From contig JAJEKV010000053.1 of the NCBI GenBank assembly GCA_021234155.1, forward strand, positions 222,523-286,522: a DNA stretch of 64,000 bases. The letters are read 5' to 3'. The stretch comes from Isoetes taiwanensis (lineage: Eukaryota > Streptophyta > Lycopodiopsida > Isoetales > Isoetaceae). How positions within the stretch are numbered: the stretch's first letter is position 1; every line of letters starts with the position of its first letter. Positions 45,701 through 56,960 of the stretch are shown piece by piece. Under the pieces are notes generated by a model. The model had not been told where the DNA came from and ran no database searches. It saw only the letters and a program-made list of their open reading frames with translations. Made by a program: the position numbers and the translations under genes.

Positions 45701-47331
45701 TTGATCAAGGTCCAGCAATAGAGCTATGGAGCAAGTTCAAAATACCAATGAGTGTTGACCTATTAGACGAATATTCAAATGACGAGACAATCGCCTTCAA
45801 TGAATCCCTTCATTTAATCAACAACATTCTAACACAACATATTACCAATGTCATGGCATTTGGTCTCCAGCTACAACCTCGTCTTGGAAGAAATGTCATG
45901 TATGAATTACAAAAATTTCCTGACCATGGCCAGTACTTAGATAAGGTGATGCAAATGACGAGTATAATGAACGATGACCAACAAAAGGTATACGGCTTCA
46001 TTCGAGAATGGTTAGAATCCACAGAAAGCAATCAACCTTTATTCATCGATGGAAAGGCCGGCAGGGGCAAAACATTCCTGTTAAATTGCATATGTCTATC
46101 TATACGCGGCAACCAAGGTATAGTACTTCCATGCGGCACGACAGCATTGGCAGGTCTTCAATACCCAGGAGGACGAACGGCCCACTCGCTGTTCCAAATC
46201 CCTGTAGAAGAAAATAACGCGGCGCTTCATTCAATGATAGAACATGATTCTGGAGCGGCAGAATTGCTCATTGCAACTAAGGTGATTATCTGGGATGAAT
46301 TCCCAATGGCAAATAAAGCTGTCATAGAAAGTGCCCATCATTTATTGCAAAGACTATGTAGAAACAGTCTTCCCTTTGGAGGCAAACACTTTATCGGTGC
46401 TGGGGATTTTAGACAAGTCGCACCTGTTGTCAAGGGAGGAGGAAGAAATGCAGCATATAACGCATCCATAAAATCCTCTCCATTATGGCAAACTTTTCAT
46501 GTGTTCAGATTGGAACAACCGGTACGCAACGCTCGTGACCCTGAACTAATGCGTTTTGTCGATCACATCGGAGAGAATTGGGAGGAGTCTACTGTCTCAC
46601 TGGATATCTTCAACATAACTACTAGTGTAGAAGATAGCGTTGAATTCCTTTACCCATCCAACATACTTCGAGATTCAGATTCATGCAAGAAGCGCAACCT
46701 TTTGTCGACTATGAATAAGAGCGTTGATAGTTTTAATGACCGCATTCTTAATAGAGTTCCTAATAATGACAAATCTTATTATAGTCACGATCACATCACT
46801 GAACAAGATGAAATTATACATGACCACCCCTACGCAACATCAGATTTCCTTAATAACTTCACACACTCCGGAATACCTAACCACGAACTAAAGCTTAAGG
46901 TAGGTGCAATCTGCCACATTATGAAACGGCTCGACATGGAAAAAGGTTTAGTGAAAAATGCAAGAGTTATGGTCGTATCAATGCACGCGAAGTTTGTAAT
47001 GGTAAGAGTATTAGATGAGGCAAGTCAAGAAGATGCATGTACGTATCCGATCTCTAGAACTGACTTCTTTTATCAACCAGAGAATCGGCCATGGACCATT
47101 CATAGACGTCAATTACCCCTCCGATTATCATATGCAACCGCTTTCAATAGCTGCCAAGGATTGACGTTGGATCGTGTTGTTATTGACCTACGTACTGAGG
47201 TATTCGCACATGGCCAGTTATACACTGCGCTTACTCGTATGCGAACGAGAGAAGATGCTCTCATCCTACTCTCACCAGAGAACATTACGAGGTGCACCAA
47301 AAATGTTGTCTATAAGGAGTTATTGTGCTGA
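42753..47331 (+). CDS. Helitron RepHel transposase (one frameshift)
   Basis: This is an almost intact autonomous Helitron protein in two overlapping frames. ORF a, ATG 42753-45317, is 854 residues: seven contiguous 19-residue R/E-rich repeats (residues 24-156), a Cys-rich motif (CTWNKRCTYC..FCCNRG, about 216-245), Helitron_like_N, the HUH motif GLPHAHLV (about 611-618) and the paired-tyrosine block YLYGYIYKG (about 725-733). ORF b continues to 47331 as a PIF1 helicase with Walker A GKAGRGKT (46051), Walker B IIWDEFPM, GAGDFRQVAP, and the C-terminal QGLTLDRVVIDL..GQLYTALTR. The break maps to the AAAA run at 45231-45234; beyond it homologous residues continue in the shifted frame through RYFLRPL. 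It may be a sequencing error or a recent mutation. Confidence 0.9.
42822..43220 (+). repeat. 57-bp coding tandem repeats in the RepHel N-terminus
   Basis: Seven 57-bp units encode the 19-residue pattern Y-A-N-L-x-E-E-D-R-E-x-x-R-Q-R-x-x-E-R. All start with an aromatic Y and remain in frame. The charged, probably helical repeats resemble the basic peptide repeats described at the N-terminus of other Helitron proteins and of STPR proteins. A DNA-binding role is inferred. Confidence 0.85.
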
Positions 47332-47515
47332 TGAAGTACGTTTTCCTCAATCTTTTTTCTGTACAGGTCATGCAAAAAGACGATAGAGAACTGGACTTCC
47401 TATAAGGTGCGTCTTCTCCATCTTTCACAGTTATCACAAGCATGTTTTCTTCAACTTTCATTACAGGTTACGTAAGAAAAAAATAAAACAATTGGACTTC
47501 AAATAAGGTACATCC
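47332..47515 (+). repeat. duplicated intron-exon-like module after the RepHel stop
   Basis: GTACG..CTGTACAG then GTCATGCAAAAAGACG..GGACTTCCTATAAG (47336-47406) is followed by a diverged copy GTGCG..ATTACAG then GTTACGTAAG..GGACTTCAAATAAG (47407-47507). Both carry GT..AG borders around a 40-base exon-like piece, and a third GTAC follows. This could be spliced 3' UTR. Confidence 0.55.
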
Positions 47516-47619
47516 CCTACACCTTTAATATGTACTATTATCTGCCCATATGATACGTGATCAGCTGTTTAATTACCATGAGATTCCCCTCGATGTTTTA
47601 TCAAAAAGAAAAAATAAAA

Positions 47620-47949
47620 TCCATCCATCGCGGTGATGGTTTAGTGGTAAATCCATTGGTTATGGGATGCCCCCAGCCAGGATCAAAACCCATTGACTAG
47701 CATCGGATGGTTAAAAAAGGAAAAAGAAAATAGAAATAATATCCATCGCGCTTGTGGCCTAGTGGTTAGGCTAGTGGTTATGGGAAAACCCCACCCAGGC
47801 TCAAAACTCACTGACTACCATCGGATGGTGGAAAAAGAAAATGAAAAAATCATCGCGGTTGGCAAGCCTAGTGGTTAAGCCATTGGTTATGGGCAACCCC
47901 CACCCAGGCTCAAAACCCACTGACTACTACCGGATGGTGACAAAAAATA
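47620..47949 (+). repeat. tandem trio of tRNA-like SINE units
   Basis: Three units (47620-47740, 47741-47850, 47851-47949) each start near CATCGCG, have an A-box-like TGGCCTAGTGGTTA, GGTTTAGTGGTAA or AGCCTAGTGGTTA, and share ATTGGTTATGGG. Each then has a B-box-like CCAGG(C/A)TCAAAAC(C/T)C and ends in CGGATGGT plus an A-rich tail. This is the structure of tRNA-derived SINEs in head-to-tail order. None folds into a full tRNA. Confidence 0.75.
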
Positions 47950-48029
47950 GTTAAATATAAAAAATGCAAACTATGCCACAATAACAAAGTGGGAATCCCA
48001 TGGTGATTGAAAACAGCTTCCATGTATCA

Positions 48030-48095
48030 TATGGGCACATGAACACAAGGCAATAGCATGGGTTCAAATCCCATATGTTCGTGCGTGAATAAGAG
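48030..48095 (+). repeat. further tRNA-like B-box hairpin
   Basis: An exact B box GGTTCAAATCC (48061-48071) lies within an ATGGG..CCCAT stem, followed by ATGTTCGTGCG. No A box is found at the right spacing. It is likely another decayed SINE piece next to the trio. Confidence 0.4.
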
Positions 48096-48535
48096 AAATG
48101 TTCGCGAGAAATAAGCGGATCATATATAGCGGCAACCGGGGGCCTAACCGTTATATAAATTTTCATCCGTTTTCGGACTGTTAAGTATGTTCCTGCCTGA
48201 TTCAACTGTTCTTCAGACCGGATTGATGCCCGCCTCCGATCTTTCCTTCAGATCCTTCTTTACTCTTTGATCTGGGACCGCCTGTTGATTCTTCTTCCCC
48301 TTAGTCGGTTTCTTCTGTCGCAGCCTTACATCTGTGCTCCTGATATCTCCAAGACTGGCTACTCTATATGGATGGTCTCAGCTCTCAAAAATATCTTTAC
48401 ATCCACTCTTGAATTGTTTTGAACTATATGACCATATCATTGTGCCTGAACAGTCTTTATACACAATCATTTGTGTAATAGCACTGTATTACTAGATGAT
48501 TGCTGCTAGGTCATTTAGAAGTTGTGTAAGGCAAC
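48096..48535. other. spacer without recognisable genes
   Basis: There are several GATCTTTCCTTCAGATCCTTC-like pyrimidine-rich phrases (48238-48280) and no coding domain. GTAATAGCACTGTATTAC followed by TAG at 48476-48496 makes a small hairpin plus CTAG, weakly reminiscent of a Helitron 3' end, but the stem differs from the confirmed termini in this window. Confidence 0.35.
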
Positions 48536-50661
48536 AGATCATAATTCAGGCTCTCTGCCAGGGATATTAACCAAAAGTTGACTGGGTCAGAAGTTGGAAT
48601 TTGGCCTATCTAATCCATTCAGACTTGACTAGACTTTTGTAGCCTGTCAGATATAGCTGTTGAGCATCTTTGAGGATGAAAATCATGTTTAAAACCTGAA
48701 TGGTGTGCATGCTGCAGATGTTATTTTGAAGTAGACTTTTTAGCCTTCAGGGAAAGATGTTCCTAGCAATCTTTTGAGCATTATTTCTGGAATCTTTACA
48801 CTCAGAGTGGTTGCCTCAAGCAACCTGGAGGTTCTAAACCACTGAGGTTGAAGGTTTTGCCAGGAATACCTTCAACACTAATCTAAGCATAGGATGTACT
48901 AGGCAAGCATGGCATTTGATCGATTGTCTACTCCTCAAACATGTGTTCAAGGATGACTCTGGCCATCCAGATGCAAGGACGGAGCCAAACTGTCATGTCC
49001 TGCCTTCTAGCATGCCCAGTTGCACAATGTCTAACCTGTTACGAGCCATCGCAAGGGCGCAAGTTTGGAACCGATGCCTAGGAAGGGGTTCTTTGTTCTC
49101 ACACTTGGGGCCTCTTTTCGGACCCTTGAGGAAACTGTGCACGTAAGCTCTCGACTACTTTCGAGGTGGGGAAGGCTGTCAAGACATAAACCCTACAGAT
49201 TTAGTAGGGTTTACGCATCAAGGCATCAAAATTGTGTCGTTTGCTAATCCCATCATTCAAATAAGTGTTCATGTCCCAAGAAACATCTCGGAAAATAAAA
49301 GTTGGAAATCCAATGCACGGATGTGCCAACCCCCAAATTCCCCCTTTTCCACGTAGGGGCACGATCAAGAAATGGGGTGTTCCTTCAGTTCGACCACTCT
49401 AGCAAGCTCAGAATGTGTTTTTAACTTTGTGCATGAGTCAAAAACATCCAATTTACTTTAGAGACTATCATGCAAGCTCTTGACCACTTAAGAGGCATGG
49501 AAGGCTTCCAAAACCTAAACCCTACAAATTTAGTAGGGTTTAAGTATCGGGGCACCAAAACAGCTTCATATGCTAATCCCACCGTTCAAATGGTAGCTCA
49601 TGTTCCATGAAACATCTCTCAGAAGAAAAAATGAACATCTACCGCACGCGGATGTATAACCCCCAAATTTTCCCCCTTTTCCCGCGTAGGGACCACGACC
49701 AAGAAATGGGGTGTTCCTCGATTCGACCACTCCAAGCAAGCTCAAAATGTGTTGTTGACTTTGTGCATGAGTCAAAAACATCCAATTTACTTTATGGACT
49801 ATGCATGCAAGCTCTCGACCACTTCAGAGGCAGGGAAGGCTTTCAAAACCTAAACCCTATAAATTTAGTAGGGTTTAAGTATCGAGGCACCAAAATAACT
49901 TCATCTGCTAATCCCACCATTCAAATGGTAGGTCATGTCCCATGAAACGTCTCTAAAAAAACGTCTCTCAAATGATTCGGACAAAGAAGTTGCTTCATGT
50001 TGAGAATTGAGAAAAAACAGTAATGAACAAGGCTGCCAGCTAGGTTTCTCTTCGCTCTCAAAAAAAATATCTACCGTGGGCTTACCTTGAGAATTGAGAA
50101 AAAACAGTAATGAACAAGGCTGCCAGCTAGGTTTCTCTTCTCTCTCAAAAAAAATATCTACCGTGAGCTTACCAGGAAGGTTTTGGAATTTTTTACAAGC
50201 CGATGGGCTTTGTATAATTTAGAATAGGCTATAAGCTAAGATTGCGCAATATTTTGTTCCATGCCTTTCTTGGGATCCCATTTTTTCTCGCTGCTTTGGG
50301 GTCCCAATTTCTTCCTTGAGATTGCAAGCCAAGAAACCTGGGAGCATAATCGTGATTGAAATTTTGGTTTGTTGTTTGTCAGATGATTGGAACCTTGCTT
50401 TTTTTTATGGTCCCTTTTTTATATATTAGTTTCTGTTATGTCTGATCTGGCGAATTTTCAGGTACTTTTTGTATTTCAAGTAATCATAAGCGTACGATTA
50501 TTTTAGGATGGGGGGTGGAGTGCATTAATTTATGTATGTTTCCTTTTTTTTTTGCTCTGGATGAGATTTAACTTCTAAAAAGGCAACCCACTATGCAGTA
50601 TTATTTTTGGCAGTTGAGATTTTATCTCACATGGCATATTCTGGGGTGGTCTGGGTTAGGA
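48536..50661 (+). repeat. duplicated segment, copy B, left part
   Basis: It matches copy A from 38804 to 40795, including the last 340 bp of the gypsy LTR (to about 48872) and the 331-bp units (about 49155-49950). Copy B has a private tandem duplication of about 83 bp (near 50010-50175) and lacks about 20 bp near 50498. At 50661|50662 it is interrupted by Helitron DNA and resumes at 60568. Confidence 0.85.
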
Positions 50662-51419
50662 TCTATCTTCTATCTATATCTATCTATATCTATATATAAT
50701 AATAAAGGTGTTTTGTGATAGTCTGTGCGCAATCCTGTCCCTTCAAAATTTTAAATTATTTTCATCCCTTGGACTTGGATTTACAGTTTTTCATGCCCGT
50801 CGTACTGCTTGGATGCAAATGCAACCGGCTTAATTCCGACTTTACTTGGTCGAGCTTTCCATCTCTTTGGCTCTAGAAACTCTGACCCAGTGTTTTTTGT
50901 TTTTCAAATCTTTCTTTAATCTATGTTTCTTCTTTCTTCTTTCAGATAAGGAGGAAATCCTGCTTCTACGACAATGGACTTCTATAGCGAAGCTCATCTT
51001 CTTCACAGAATTGGTAATCCTGAATAGCAGGGAGCGATTTTCCAGTCTTGTTTTTTTGCATCTTTTTGAGCTGGTCTTAAGTTTGCAATCTCTCTTTCCA
51101 ATGCGCAGGGTCCCATGTTTCGCGATACATTCTATTGATTGCTGGCTCACGAAAAATTCAATCCCTAGGGTAGTGGTGGATTGCCAAGTTCGTGAAGCCA
51201 AGAGATCATTGCTAGACACTTTTTATACGCAAGTTGGCACTTCCTCTTTTTATTTTTCGAGGCAACGGATTTCAAATGAACATTTTACGAAACAATCATG
51301 GCTTGCAAGGAAAGCAACTTTCATCTATGTTTGACAAAGATCCTGCCTTGATGGACCGGCATTTAGCATGTGCAAAAAGGCTAGAACTTACAAGAATGCT
51401 ACGGTATGAACAATAGGGG

Positions 51420-51790
51420 TAGGCTGGCTATACATTGTTTGAACAGATGCAAAAGCAGAGCAAACAACCAGATGCCATCACTTTTGTTTCCCTTGTTACG
51501 GCATGCAGTTGTGCTGGATTGATGTGTAGAGGCCATATGTATTTTCAGCAACTGATCTATATCAATGCATGGAATGTTGCTTGGTATGTTCTCATGGCAC
51601 ACATCTATGGAAATGCTGGCCTGTGGGATGAGGCGAATATAATTGAAGAATATAATTGAAGAGATAAGGAAATGCATGCAAGGTCTTTGACCCAAGTGAA
51701 CAGAAAGATATATAACTTTCTTGTTGGGATGATAATACCAGGGGATTGCCGAAATTGACAGACGTAAAAGGAAGGGTATGTACAAATCTG
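51420..51790 (+). pseudogene. captured pentatricopeptide-repeat (PPR) gene fragment
   Basis: The frame 51435-51659 reads FEQMQKQSKQPDAITFVSLV, then ACSCAGL and YFQQL, and WYVLMAHIYGNAGLWDEANI. These are the consensus of plant PLS-type PPR motifs (LFxxMxxxGxxPDxxTFxxLLxACSxxGL, YxxLxxxYAxAGxWDEA). After a stop, text equivalent to the E-motif follows (NRKIYNFLVG near 51700, then KEGYV near 51770). PPR proteins bind organellar RNA. This piece is broken and lies inside a Helitron, so it is a captured fragment. Confidence 0.8.
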
Positions 51791-51916
51791 GACTTTGTTT
51801 TGAAGCCAGGCAGCTACATTGTATAGCATGCAAAAATTAGCCATCGCTTTTAGTCCTTTATACAATTCACAGCTATAAAGAAGGCATTTTGCCAGTTATG
51901 CCAATTGAGCTGTGCC

Positions 51917-53885
51917 AAGTATGAATCTTCTCTGCTGGTATATTGCTAGATCGCCAGGTATGAATATTCTTTGCTGGTATATTGCTAGATCGTTTATTGC
52001 ATTGGGAGTGTTGAAATATGCCTTTTGCTTTGAAAAGCTTTTCATGAAGGCCATTTTTTATCTGTGGTCTTCGAACTCATTCAAAATGCTTTCATAGGAC
52101 CTATTTTGCAGATTCATTTGTAGATTGATATGGTAATACTAGCAAGTGTCGCCCATTTTTTCTGTTGTTTAGAAGCCCACAGTGAAGTGAACCCATATCT
52201 GGAGGCATAATGGCAGAAAATATTCCCCCCTGTTTTCTTAGTTTCGAGGGCATATTTTGTGGACTGGACTTTTTGGAATGGCTCTTGTACTTTGATGTAT
52301 TTCACCCATTTGTACTATGAATTTGCAAAATATATACCTAGCATTTTTTATAGGCTCTTTCCTAAGCTTTCCAATGCATGCTCATGTTTAGGAAATGGAG
52401 CTTCCTTTTTGATGTTACGTCCCTATTACTACTCTGCTGTAAACTTAGAGCAGCAAATGCATTTTGTCATATTTGACATATTTAGACTAGGAATTTGAAA
52501 ACTGCATGCCTAGCGTTACTTTTAGATTTTTCCTTAAGCTTTTAAACGGATGCTTCTCTTGGCAAAACAGTGCTTGCATTTTCTTTCTAAATGGCAATTT
52601 ATTCTGTATCATTTGAGTAAAAATTAAGATATAAAGCAATCTGATCTATTAAAATTAAGATATAAAGCAATCTGATCTGTTCATGGAATTCCATGGCATC
52701 CCTTTTTGTGTATCAGGAAAGTGGAGATGGGTAGAGCATGGAGCGGGTCCATTCGGCTCAATTGTTCAACATAAAGCTCCCTCTTTACCGTTTATATCAT
52801 TCTGTGTGATCGTTTCTGTAAGTACAACAGTCAAATTCTTTGTTGTTTCATTGAATTTAGAGATTTGATTTTCTTAGGATTGGCCATGCGTCTTTGCCCA
52901 GTTGCATGCAAGAGTTTATAATCCAATTATAGTGTTGGACCTTTGACACTAACAATGCATAAGGAATTTTAACACCTTGAAATCATTATTGCTCTTCACT
53001 AAATAATATATCACAAGATCCCCAAGTATGAATCTTCTCTGCTGGTATATTGCTAGATCGTATATCACAAGATCCCCAGGTATGAATATTCTTTGCTGGT
53101 ATATTGCTAGATCGTTTATTGCATTTGGAGTGTTGAAATATGCCCTTTGCTTTGAAGAGCTGTTCATGAAGGTCGTTTTGTATCTGTGGTCTCCGAACCC
53201 ACATCTGGAGGCATAATGACAGAGAATATTTCCCCCTGTTTTCTTAGTTTTGAGGGCATATTTTGTGGACTAAACTTTTTGGACTGGCTCTTGTACTTTG
53301 ATTTATTTCACCCATTTGTACTATGAATTTGCAAAATATATACCTAGCATTTTTTATAGGCTCTTTTCTAAGCTTTCCAATGCATGCTCATGTTTAGGAA
53401 ATGGAGCTTCCTTTTCGATGTTACCGCCCTATTACTACTCTTCTGTAAACTTAGAGCAGCAAATGCATTTTGTCATATTTGACATATTTAGACTAGGAAT
53501 TTGAAAACTGCATGCCTAGCATTACTTTTAGGTTTTTCCTTAAGCTTTTAAACGGATGCTTCTCTTGGCGAAACAGAGCTTGCACTTTCTTTCTAAATGG
53601 CAATTTATTCTGTATCATTTGAGTAAAAATTAAGATATAAAGCAATCTGATCTGTTCATAAAATTCCATGGCATCCCAATTGGAGATGGATAGAGCATGG
53701 AGCGGGTCCATTCGGCTCAATTGTTCAGCATAAAGCTCCTTCTTTACCGTTTATATCATTATGTGATCGTTTCTGTAAGTATCCCAGTCAAATTCTTTGT
53801 TGTTTCATTGAATTTAGAGATTTGATTTTTTTAGAATTGGCCATGCGCCTTTGCCCGATTGCATCGCGAGTTTATGATCCTCAAT
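51917..53885 (+). repeat. 1-kb direct repeat inside Helitron 1
   Basis: Unit 1 is 51917-about 52925, unit 2 is 53024-about 53885, each starting AAGTATGAATCTTCTCTGC and ending near GGCCATGCG(T/C)CTTTGCCC. Unit 1 has a local ATTAAGATATAAAGCAATCTG duplication (52625/52656) and lacks one copy of a 25-bp phrase found in unit 2. The sequence is unrecognised and AT-rich. Confidence 0.85.
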
Positions 53886-55059
53886 TTTTGTTTATAGGAA
53901 GATTTATGTCACGCATTTCCTTTTTACGGGTTGCTATAATGCTCCTTCACGGTAGAAATATATGTGCTGATATATTACAAGCCCGAATGAATGATTGTTG
54001 TTGTTAAAATTGACACTACCTCTTCCATGATAGAGAAGCCTATGTTTAATTTTGCCAACTTTTTCACGATCAGTCAATTTGGCAATTCAATGCTTGCCAA
54101 GACTACAACATGCTTCGGGGAAGCTGTGTGCCCGGTTTCTTATAGTTTCAAGCCTTCAAATGATTTATGATTTTGCGAAAAGTTTTTTTTTGCTATGGGG
54201 TTAAATGGATAACCCATTTTGTCATGGATTTTTGAACTTAAAGGCTGGATAGTGTCTACTTGAGAATGCTTGAACAAGAGATGTTTTGCGACTTGGATAG
54301 CTTGAACTTTTCCTTATCATTCTACATGCTTTCCAATAACTTCATCGATGAACTTCTTTTTACTTTATGATGCAATAAAACCATGGCATTGAAGGAGAGC
54401 ATCTGGTTTTATAGCGAGAGGTTTTAGTGGGATCATGATGTGCAATGCGCAAATTACGGATGTATTGGTAGAGGCATCATGATGCGGTCGTTCTTATATC
54501 ACACCGATGCCTATCTTCCGAACACTTATTTGGGAGAAGGTACCTAACAACAGATTTGATTCTTTGTTCTTGGTATTGTGGGATGCCATCTGTATTGTGG
54601 GTCTGCCTTTCGGGCTTTGTCCTACAAGGAAAGGAAAAAGGGGAGGAGGTTGGCGGAGGGCGGTCATGCGGGGAGAATGAGGATGCCTCTTAGGTAATGT
54701 TTTTTTTCCTTGAGTTTTCCTTCCAACAACAAAAGCATGTATGTCGAAAGAGGTCATGAATCCATCTCTTAACTCCATTGGATATGGCGGTAGTGCGAGC
54801 CACCTTCAAATGTGAAGCTAGGTGAATGCTTTTTTCTTCTTCCATTGTTACTTTTTACATGTTTTGCTTCCAATATCGGAGCTATGAGTATTAAGTTTAA
54901 GTAATATTAGTTAGAAGGAAACATTGGCTGTAGCTTTTTGTTCTAGGTTGCATATATATATTGGATTTACTTCATTGTAATACAAAGTTAAGGTTTGCCT
55001 TTATGTGAATAGTTATCTCTATAAATAGCACAAATTTAAGATTAATAAATTGATTAACA

Positions 55060-55282
55060 TACTTCATAGTCTTCTTGCGAGTATTCCGCAATTTTTCTTT
55101 GCAGACTTAAGCTTGTCATTTGTTATAGATTGGAGATGTGTAAGTTGCAATACCAGTAAATATTGCAAAAAACTTCATAGTCTTCTTGCAAACAATTTAG
55201 AATTTTTCTTTGCAGACTTAAGTTTGTCATTTGGTCCAGATTGGAGATGTGTAAGCTACAATACCAGTAAATATTGCAATGT
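55060..55282 (+). repeat. 107-bp tandem duplication
   Basis: ACTTCATAGTCTTCTTGC..ACCAGTAAATATTGCA occurs at about 55060-55168 and 55170-55280. Each copy contains TTTTTCTTTGCAG, a good 3' splice-acceptor-like sequence. Confidence 0.8.
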
Positions 55283-56439
55283 CAAATATAAGTCTATACA
55301 CCACTATTCGATTGCACAATGGAAATTCTACATCTTCATGTTTATGTCCTAGAGCAAAACTGCTTCATTGTGGGTTTTAGTTTCTGTCAGAATTAACATC
55401 TTTGGATTGCAGCAAGTGGGGATTGTCAGTCCATGTGGAAAGTCCATCTTTTTAAGGGTGAGCTTCTATATTTGTTGTAATGCATGCAAAGGATTCAAAA
55501 TTTCAACTGCAATGCTACATTGTCCCTCTTCTGCAATAAAAATTCGAGTTGCAATGGCAAGTAGTATTATTATTATGCACATGTTTGGGGCACTCTAGAA
55601 AGAAAAAAAAATCACGTATTGATGTATGCAGTTTAGTCACCTTCGACTATAGCCAGTCGCATTTGGAATTATTTCTAAGTTATAATTACAATATAAAAAA
55701 TTTTAGTGTCAGGATGTGGCATTTCCATCTTGATCATTGATGTGTAGTTTTGAAAAAGAACAGAGTAATATCTTCATGTCAATAAAGAAAGTTAGGTACT
55801 ACAAACGGCAATGCAAGAATATAATTCCTAAGCTGATTATTTGTTTAGGTATGTCATTAAATATACATAGGTACCTAACTATTTCATTGGCAAAAACCAA
55901 CACCATCACAACAACTATATAGTTATTTCACATTTTCTTATGAGAGTAAAAATTTGCTTCCTTATAAAATAATATATGCCCAACTACAATGACATACAAA
56001 GGGAACTTTGTTTCTGACACCATTGGGCACATGTTGTATTGATTTGTATATAAGAAGAAAAAGAGTTGACATGAAAGTTTAATGAGTGGAAAGATAACAT
56101 GAACATAATATCATTTGCAATTGCTTAGAGATGCTAAGGAAGAGAATTTTTACGCCTGCAAAAAGATATGAGAAATCAAATTTGCATCGTGATAACATGC
56201 TGTAAAAAAGAAATTATGCCAATGAGAACTTTTCTACTTGAAACATGAACTCTGATCATAATAAAATATAACTATTATTGCAAGCACTAGCAATGAGACA
56301 CACAAGGCATTTATGTCTGCATAAATGTTCTAGACGTTAGAAGCACTAGCTATAACAAGTGCAAATTTTTTATGTTCAGTAGACTTTATAAAATTAAATC
56401 CACTATTGTCATTACTTTTTTATTTATGACCAATGAAAA

Positions 56440-56467
56440 GCCCAGCAACGCTGGGCACTTTTTCTAG
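56440..56467 (+). terminator. Helitron 1 3' terminal hairpin and CTAG end
   Basis: A 7-bp stem GCCCAGC/GCTGGGC with loop AAC, then ACTTTTT and CTAG. This is the rolling-circle transposition terminator layout (hairpin about 10 nt before CTRR). The same structure ends Helitron 2. Confidence 0.9.
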
Positions 56468-56707
56468 TATAGTAATAAAGGAGTTTTGGGATAATCTGTG
56501 CACGCATTTTAGGCCGTGGATTTTTTTATTTTATTTTGGTTCGTTGGATTTTCAGTTTTTGTTTCACGCTTCATCTAATACATCTCCAGGCTTTTCGTCT
56601 GACGCAGCTTCGTCTGCCATGGTCTTCTACGGTAGTGCCCCCTCCAACCATCCTTACATGTGACCTAATCTGGCAAGATTTCTCCAAAAAAGGCATGACA
56701 AACCAAA

Positions 56708-56960
56708 TTGTTAAACCTTTGTTGCGGTGGTTCCAGATCTCCTGTACCGACTTACAACCCAAAGCTGGAGACCCCTGCAAAAAAACCTCCGGTAAGTTCT
56801 GCTATTCAGAGCTTATTTTGGCTTTCTCATGTAGCCAAAGAAGCAGAAGTGTTGAATCGATTGTGCAAATGCAAAAGCCTAAAGTCTCTCTCAGAAGGTA
56901 AGCGAATTCATGAGTCCATATTTCATGGGCAGATCTCACAGTGCATCTCTTCTTTGAATC
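56708..56960 (+). pseudogene. captured PPR N-terminal fragment
   Basis: The open frame 56708-56968 contains VLNRLCKCKSLKSLSEGKRI then HESIFHGQI. This matches the common PPR opening (LLxxCxxLKxLxEGKxIHxxIxxxG). It ends soon after at a stop. Its position near the Helitron 5' end is typical of captured 5' gene pieces. Confidence 0.65.

Larger units (their letters stand above)
50662..56467 (+). mobile_element. non-autonomous Helitron 1 with captured PPR fragment
   Basis: The 5' end is TCTATCTTCTATC.., with AATAATAAAGG 30 bases in. The 3' end is the hairpin GCCCAGCAACGCTGGGC (56440-56456), then ACTTTTTCTAG ending at 56467. The outer insertion lies exactly between A and T of an empty site preserved in copy A (40795|40796). 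There is no Rep or helicase. Contents are a PPR gene fragment (about 51420-51790), a 1-kb internal direct repeat and a 107-bp tandem duplication. It probably depends on a RepHel protein supplied in trans. Confidence 0.85.

Noticed and set aside
47620-47949. Genuine tRNA genes
   Set aside because: The A and B boxes are recognisable, but no acceptor or anticodon stem can be closed in any unit, and the tails are A-rich as in SINEs.
48476-48496. Helitron 3' terminus for the RepHel element
   Set aside because: There is a weak AT-rich stem next to CTAG, unlike the strong GCCCAGC hairpins elsewhere, and no target-site evidence.
52683-52780. Possible kinase glycine-loop (WRWVEHGAGPFGSIVQH)
   Set aside because: Only a short stretch resembles G-x-G-x-F-G-x-V, with no further kinase motif on either side. 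Too little to call.
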